Below, in pieces: positions 5,698 through 8,874 of a stretch of DNA of 8,874 nt. The notes under the pieces were generated by a model. The model had not been told where the DNA came from. It did no database searches and worked only from the letters and a program-made list of their open reading frames with translations. This DNA is from Actinomycetes bacterium (GTDB taxonomy: Bacteria; Actinomycetota; Actinomycetes; Actinomycetales; Cellulomonadaceae). How positions within the stretch are numbered: the first letter of the stretch is position 1; the number at the start of each line of letters is the position of its first letter. The stretch spans positions 1 through 8,874 of the forward strand of contig JAEZBT010000365.1 in assembly GCA_023426865.1 (NCBI GenBank), given 5' to 3'. Made by a program: the position numbers and the translations under genes.

Positions 5698-5703
5698 GGG
5701 CCC

Positions 5704-6678
5704 ATGCCCCGCCTGCGCCGCGTCCGCACCGGCGACCCGGGCTGGTCGCGGCGGGCGGCGGGCCGCGGGGTGGTCTACCTCGACGAGCACGGGGACCGGA
5801 TCACCGACCCGGCGGAGATCGCGCGCTGCCGTGACCTGGGGATCCCGCCCGCGTGGCGCGACGTGTGGATCTGCCCGGCGGCCAACGGCCACATCCAGGC
5901 GATGGGCACCGACGACGCCGGGCGCCGCCAGTACCTGTACCACCCCCAGTGGCGTGCGCGACGCGACCGACTCAAGCACGACCACGTGGTGCGGCTCGCC
6001 CGGCGGCTGCCCGCCGCGCGACGCCGCGTCGCGGCCGACCTCGCACGGCCGGACCTCGACCGCGCCAAGGTCCTCGCCCTGGCCTTCCGGCTGCTCGACG
6101 AGGCGTACTTCCGCGCGGGCGGCGAGGCCTACGCCAAGGAGAACGGCTCCTTCGGGCTGGCCACGCTCCGGCGCGAGCACGTGCGCGTGGCCGACGACGG
6201 CGTCTGGTTCGCCTACCCGGCCAAGTCCGGGCAGTGGCGCGAGGCCCAGGTGCGCGACGCCGACGTGCGGGCGGTCGTCACCGCGTTGGTCGCGCGCGAC
6301 GACGACCACCCGGACCTGCTCGCGTGGCGGAACGGCGACGGCGGGTGGCACGACGTGACGACCGCGGACATCCTCGAGGACGTCAAGGAACGCCTGGGCC
6401 CGGAGGCGCGGCCGAAGGACTTCCGGACGTGGCACGCGACGGTCCTCGCCGCCGCGGCGCTCGCCCAGCAGGAGGTGCCGCGCAGCGAGCGCGCGCGACG
6501 CCGCGTCGTCGCGACGGTGGTGCGCGAGGTCGCCGAGGAGCTCGGGAACACGCCCGCCGTGTGCCGCGCGTCGTACATCGACCCGCGGGTCATCGACCTC
6601 TGGGAGCGGGGGCAGAGCATCGGCCGACGGCGCACGCGGGCCGGGGCGGAGCGCGCGCTCGTCGCGCTGCTCGCCTGA
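5704..6678 (+). CDS. DNA topoisomerase IB (poxvirus/bacterial type)
   Basis: The 324-residue enzyme should relax positive and negative supercoils by nicking one strand through a 3'-phosphotyrosine. The N-terminal domain (about 1-85) holds DLGIPPAWRDVWICP and HIQAMGTDDAGRRQYLYHP, which recognise the duplex. The catalytic domain shows Arg137 in FRAGGEAYAKENGSFGLATL, Lys174 in YPAKSG, Arg241 in KDFRTWHAT, Asn282 in LGNTPAV and Tyr291 in the SYIDP motif. Arg137 and Lys174 fall at the same numbers as I recall for Deinococcus radiodurans TopIB, which also has Asn where vaccinia uses His. The ATG at 5704 gives the expected N-terminus; no Shine-Dalgarno sequence precedes it. The gene lies 54 bases after tesB and converges on the MFS gene. 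Bacterial TopIB genes are accessory and often absent from relatives. Confidence 0.95.
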   Translation: MPRLRRVRTGDPGWSRRAAGRGVVYLDEHGDRITDPAEIARCRDLGIPPAWRDVWICPAANGHIQAMGTDDAGRRQYLYHPQWRARRDRLKHDHVVRLARRLPAARRRVAADLARPDLDRAKVLALAFRLLDEAYFRAGGEAYAKENGSFGLATLRREHVRVADDGVWFAYPAKSGQWREAQVRDADVRAVVTALVARDDDHPDLLAWRNGDGGWHDVTTADILEDVKERLGPEARPKDFRTWHATVLAAAALAQQEVPRSERARRRVVATVVREVAEELGNTPAVCRASYIDPRVIDLWERGQSIGRRRTRAGAERALVALLA

Positions 6679-6686
6679 CGCTGCGG

Positions 6687-6724
6687 ACCCGGGCCCGGGT
6701 ACCCGGCCAGCGGGCGGCGGCCGG
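6687..6724. terminator. Nested palindromes between convergent topIB and MFS genes
   Basis: The 57-bp gap between the convergent stop codons contains a perfect 14-bp palindrome (6687-6700, ACCCGGGCCCGGGT), an overlapping perfect 12-bp palindrome (6695-6706, CCGGGTACCCGG) and a 6-bp stem CCGGCC/GGCCGG (6703-6708 and 6719-6724) with a 10-base loop. These can form mutually exclusive hairpins on either strand. There is no T-tract, which is common for terminators in such GC-rich genomes. A two-way terminator is the simplest reading. Confidence 0.5.
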
Positions 6725-6735
6725 CACGACGGGCG

Positions 6736-8175
6736 CTACTCCATGTCCTCCAGCTGGCGGCCGCGCGTCTCCGGCACCCAACGCATGACGAAGAAGAACG
6801 ACAGCGCCGCGAAGGCCGTGTAGAGGCCGTAGGCCAGGCCGAGACCGACCTCGGCGAGGGCGGGGAACGTCGTCGAGATGAGGAAGTTGCCCGCCCACTG
6901 CGCGGCCGCGGCGAGGCCGAGGGCGGCCGCCCGGATCCGGTTGTTGAACATCTCGCCCAGCAGCACCCAGACGGCGGGCCCCCACGAGACGCCGAAGAAC
7001 ACGACGAAGAGGTTCGCGGCGACCAGGGCGACGGGACCGGCGGCCCCTTCCAGGACCGGCTCACCGTCGACCAGCGGCGCCGTCGCGAACGAGATCGCGA
7101 GCGCGGCCAGGCTCACGGCCATGCCCGCCGACCCGACGAGCAGGAGGCGTCGGCGACCGACCCGGTCGATCATGGCGATCGCGACCACGGTGACGGCGAT
7201 GTTCGTCACCGACGTGATGACCGTCTGCACCAGGGCGTCCGCCTCGCTGAAGCCCACCTGCTGCCACAGCGAGGACGAGTAGTAGAAGATCACGTTGATC
7301 CCGACGAACTGCTGGAACAGCGACAGCCCGATGCCGACCCAGACGATCGGCAGCAGCCCGAGGAACGGGCCACGCAGGTCGGCCACGCTGCTCCGCGCGT
7401 CGGCCGCCACGGTCCGCCGGATCTCGCGGAGCCGCTCGTCCACCCCGGTCTTGAGCACCTGCGCCAGGACCGTCCGGGCCCTGGCGTGCTCGCCCTGCGC
7501 GACGAGGAAGCGCGGCGACTCGGGGATCTGCAGCGCCAGCACGCCGTACGCGACCGCCGGGACGATCTCGGTGAGGAACATCCAGCGCCACGCCTCGAGC
7601 CCCAACCACAGCTCCTCGGCCGCGCCGCCGGCGGCCGTGGCGATGAAGTAGTCGCTGAGCAGGGCCACGAAGATGCCCGTGACGATCGCCAGCTGCTGGA
7701 GCGAGCCGAGCCGGCCGCGAATGCTCGCAGGTGAGATCTCCGCGATGTACGCGGGCGCGATGACCGACGCCGCCCCCACGGCCACCCCGCCGACGACGCG
7801 CCACACGATCAGGTCCCACGGCCCCTGCGCGAGCCCCGACCCCACCGCGCTGATGGTGAAGAACGCCGACGCGAGGAGCATCACCCGCACGCGGCCGTAC
7901 CGGCCCGCGAGCTGCCCCGCCACCCACGCGCCCGCGGCGCACCCGAGGAGCGCCGAGGACACGGTGAAGCCCGTCAGCCCGGCACCGATGCCGAAGTCGC
8001 CCCGGATCGCCTCGACGGCGCCGTTGATGACCGCCGTGTCGAACCCGAAGAGGAAGCCACCGATGGCGGCGACGACGGCGAGCAGGACCGCCCGGCCGGT
8101 GTCGTACTCCTCGCGCGTCGTCGTGCCGTCGCGCCCGTCGGCGCCCTCGCGGCCGTCGCTGCCTGTCCCGGACAT
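6736..8175 (-). CDS. Sugar porter family MFS transporter
   Basis: The 479-residue membrane protein should have 12 helices and import a sugar, probably with protons. Sugar-porter signatures occur in order: GFLFGFDTAVINGA at 40-53 (helix 1), GRYGRVRVM at 91-99, PAYIAEISPASIRGRL at 141-156, PESPRFL at 218-224 after helix 6, QQFVGINVIFYYSS at 288-301 (helix 7), DRVGRRRLLL at 337-346, and PETRGRQLE at 468-476 at the C-terminus. The helix 7 sequence QQFVGIN matches E. coli XylE, so xylose or another pentose or hexose is likely, but the substrate is not fixed by sequence. The first 25 residues are polar. The start is ATG 8175 with GAGGGGG 4 bases upstream. The thioesterase gene ends 89 bp upstream on the same strand, so cotranscription is possible. 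No sugar-catabolic gene lies beside it. Confidence 0.94.
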   Translation of the reverse strand: MSGTGSDGREGADGRDGTTTREEYDTGRAVLLAVVAAIGGFLFGFDTAVINGAVEAIRGDFGIGAGLTGFTVSSALLGCAAGAWVAGQLAGRYGRVRVMLLASAFFTISAVGSGLAQGPWDLIVWRVVGGVAVGAASVIAPAYIAEISPASIRGRLGSLQQLAIVTGIFVALLSDYFIATAAGGAAEELWLGLEAWRWMFLTEIVPAVAYGVLALQIPESPRFLVAQGEHARARTVLAQVLKTGVDERLREIRRTVAADARSSVADLRGPFLGLLPIVWVGIGLSLFQQFVGINVIFYYSSSLWQQVGFSEADALVQTVITSVTNIAVTVVAIAMIDRVGRRRLLLVGSAGMAVSLAALAISFATAPLVDGEPVLEGAAGPVALVAANLFVVFFGVSWGPAVWVLLGEMFNNRIRAAALGLAAAAQWAGNFLISTTFPALAEVGLGLAYGLYTAFAALSFFFVMRWVPETRGRQLEDME

Positions 8176-8202
8176 CGCGCCCCCTCACGCCGGTGTCCTT
8201 GG

Positions 8203-8208
8203 ACCGTA
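8203..8208 (-). promoter_or_regulatory. Candidate -10 element of the MFS gene (TACGGT)
   Basis: On the minus strand TACGGT fits TANNNT and lies 27 bases before the ATG, leaving a leader of about 20 bases with the GAGGGGG ribosome binding site. The -35 region matches the consensus poorly. It would allow the transporter to be expressed apart from the thioesterase. Confidence 0.25.
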
Positions 8209-8264
8209 GGTCGGGTTCACCTGACCGGCCACCGCAGGGACCGCGGCGACCGGGTCGAGCGCGC

Positions 8265-8744
8265 TCAGCCCTCCCGGCGCCGCCAGGCCACGGGCGTACC
8301 GGCGTAGGGTTCCCAGGCCGCGCGCTCGGTGTCGGTGAGCCTGCGCGGGCGACCCGTCGCGGCGTCCAGCATGACGATCGTGGTCATCGCCTGCACGTAC
8401 ACCGTGCGCCGGCCGCCCACGTGCGCCGTGATCTCGTAGCAGACCTCGATGCTGGCGCCGCCGAGCCGACCCAACCACATCTCGACGACGACCGGCTCGC
8501 GCAGGTGCGGCATGGCCGCGAGGTACTCGAGCTCCTGGCGGGCGACCACGGTGACGGTGTCGGAACCGGGGGTGGCGTCGAGCACAGCTGTGGGGTGCGC
8601 CTGCTCCGCAACCTCGGGATGCCGCCAGAACGCCGCGATCCGCGCCTCCTCCAGCAGCGTCAGCACCGCGACGTTGTTGACGTGCCCGTACGCGTCCAGG
8701 TCGGCCCAGCGCAGCGCCACCGGGATGTGCAGCCTCTCGCCCAC
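8265..8744 (-). CDS. Acyl-CoA thioesterase, single hot-dog (4HBT/YbgC-FadM-like)
   Basis: The 159-residue protein belongs to the 4-hydroxybenzoyl-CoA thioesterase-like hot-dog family, which cleaves acyl-CoA or aryl-CoA thioesters in the cytosol. The diagnostic N-terminal motif RWADLDAYGHVNN spans residues 12-24, with Asp17 as the likely catalytic acid at the start of the central helix, followed by LTLLEEARIAAFW. The second half carries the antiparallel sheet (VVVEMWLGRLGGASIEVCYEI, then YVQAMTTIVMLD at about 116-127). The GTG start at 8744 gives the usual short N-terminus; AAGGAG at 8756-8761 lies 11 bases upstream, slightly far. The frame is open beyond it to the window edge, but codon usage there is not coding-like. 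It follows the partial right-edge gene by 53 bases. The physiological substrate is unknown. Confidence 0.92.
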   Translation of the reverse strand: MGERLHIPVALRWADLDAYGHVNNVAVLTLLEEARIAAFWRHPEVAEQAHPTAVLDATPGSDTVTVVARQELEYLAAMPHLREPVVVEMWLGRLGGASIEVCYEITAHVGGRRTVYVQAMTTIVMLDAATGRPRRLTDTERAAWEPYAGTPVAWRRREG

Positions 8745-8773
8745 GTTCTCGGTCTCTCCTTCGTCCGGGCGGC

Positions 8774-8821
8774 CCAGAGCCGCCGTGTCCGGCCGGCTCA
8801 GCGCCGCCGTGCCCGGCCCGC
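8774..8821. repeat. Imperfect 24-bp tandem duplication
   Basis: Two adjacent 24-bp units, 8798-8821 and 8774-8797, are identical at 20 of 24 positions. On the minus strand the first unit encodes the last seven codons and the TGA stop of the right-edge gene; the second follows directly in the intergenic region and has TGG where the first has TGA. The unit length is a multiple of three. Confidence 0.6.
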
Positions 8822-8874
8822 CATCGCGACCTGCGCGGCGGCGCGGGCCCGCACCAGCCGGTCCAGCACGTCCG
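8798..8874 (-). CDS. 3' end of an unidentified gene (partial)
   Basis: The last 24 codons and the TGA stop (8798-8800) of a minus-strand gene that begins outside the window are visible. Third positions are almost all G or C in this frame and not in the alternatives, so it is probably coding. The residues form an Ala/Arg-rich, likely helical tail (DVLDRLVRARAAAQVAM, then a basic GRARRR-type end). This is too little to assign a family. It lies 53 bases upstream of the small thioesterase gene on the same strand, so the two may form an operon. In mycobacteria I recall a similar thioesterase directly after a large NAD-dependent glutamate dehydrogenase gene, which is one candidate identity but is not supported by the residues seen. 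Confidence 0.6.
   Translation of the reverse strand, partial: DVLDRLVRARAAAQVAMAGRARRR

Noticed and set aside
4687..6435. A 582-codon minus-strand frame across tesB and topoisomerase IB
   Set aside because: It is antisense to two well-supported genes and its translation has no domain pattern.
8745..8874. An N-terminal extension of the small thioesterase, since its frame is open to the window edge
   Set aside because: Codons in that frame lack the usual GC-rich third position, the alternative frame ends a coding-like gene at 8798, and the RWADLDAYGHVNN motif lies at the normal distance from the GTG at 8744.
1..8874. Mobile element, phage, defence island, CRISPR array or RNA gene
   Set aside because: No transposase, integrase, nuclease or phage protein, no terminal inverted repeats with target duplications, no regularly spaced repeats and no tRNA- or rRNA-like sequence were seen on reading both strands; base and codon use are uniform throughout.

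Overview
The window is a GC-very-rich stretch of ordinary actinobacterial chromosome. Codon third positions are almost all G or C, starts are often GTG, and likely -10 elements have the form TAGNNT. Gene content (long-form MalQ, group II truncated haemoglobin, poxvirus-like topoisomerase IB, stand-alone PTS EIIB and EIIA proteins) fits a Micrococcales genus such as Cellulomonas or a close relative. That genus call is inference from style and content, not from a marker gene. I see no rRNA, tRNA, CRISPR array, insertion sequence, phage gene or toxin-antitoxin pair.

Layout from left to right: (1) a doubtful partial reading frame at the left edge; (2) malQ on the minus strand (80-2200), divergent from (3) an MscS-family channel on the plus strand (2275-3246) across a 74-bp region with an inverted repeat; (4) a minus-strand PTS pair, EIIB (3970-4200) then EIIA (3292-3789), 180 bp apart and with no EIIC in the window; (5) a plus-strand glbO-tesB pair (4313-4747 and 4744-5649) that overlaps at ATGA, followed by (6) topoisomerase IB (5704-6678); (7) convergent to it, a minus-strand sugar-porter MFS transporter (6736-8175), preceded in transcription by (8) a small hot-dog thioesterase (8265-8744) and (9) the last 24 codons of an unidentified gene (8798-8874). 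The longest stretch without a gene is the 180 bp between EIIB and EIIA, so no gap exceeds 300 bases.

Functionally the window mixes carbohydrate handling (MalQ, PTS EIIA/EIIB, sugar porter), acyl-CoA hydrolysis (TesB and a single-hot-dog thioesterase), oxygen or redox haem chemistry (GlbO), osmotic protection (MscS-type channel) and DNA supercoil relaxation (TopIB). Only glbO-tesB, EIIB-EIIA and the right-hand minus-strand genes look like transcription units; the rest are neighbours without an evident shared pathway.

I found no convincing undescribed system. The more interesting points are a start-site pattern suggesting leaderless mRNAs for malQ, mscS and topIB, an orphan EIIB/EIIA pair with a shortened active-site loop in EIIA, a dyad in the malQ/mscS divergent promoter region, and a 24-bp tandem duplication carrying the stop codon of the right-edge gene.
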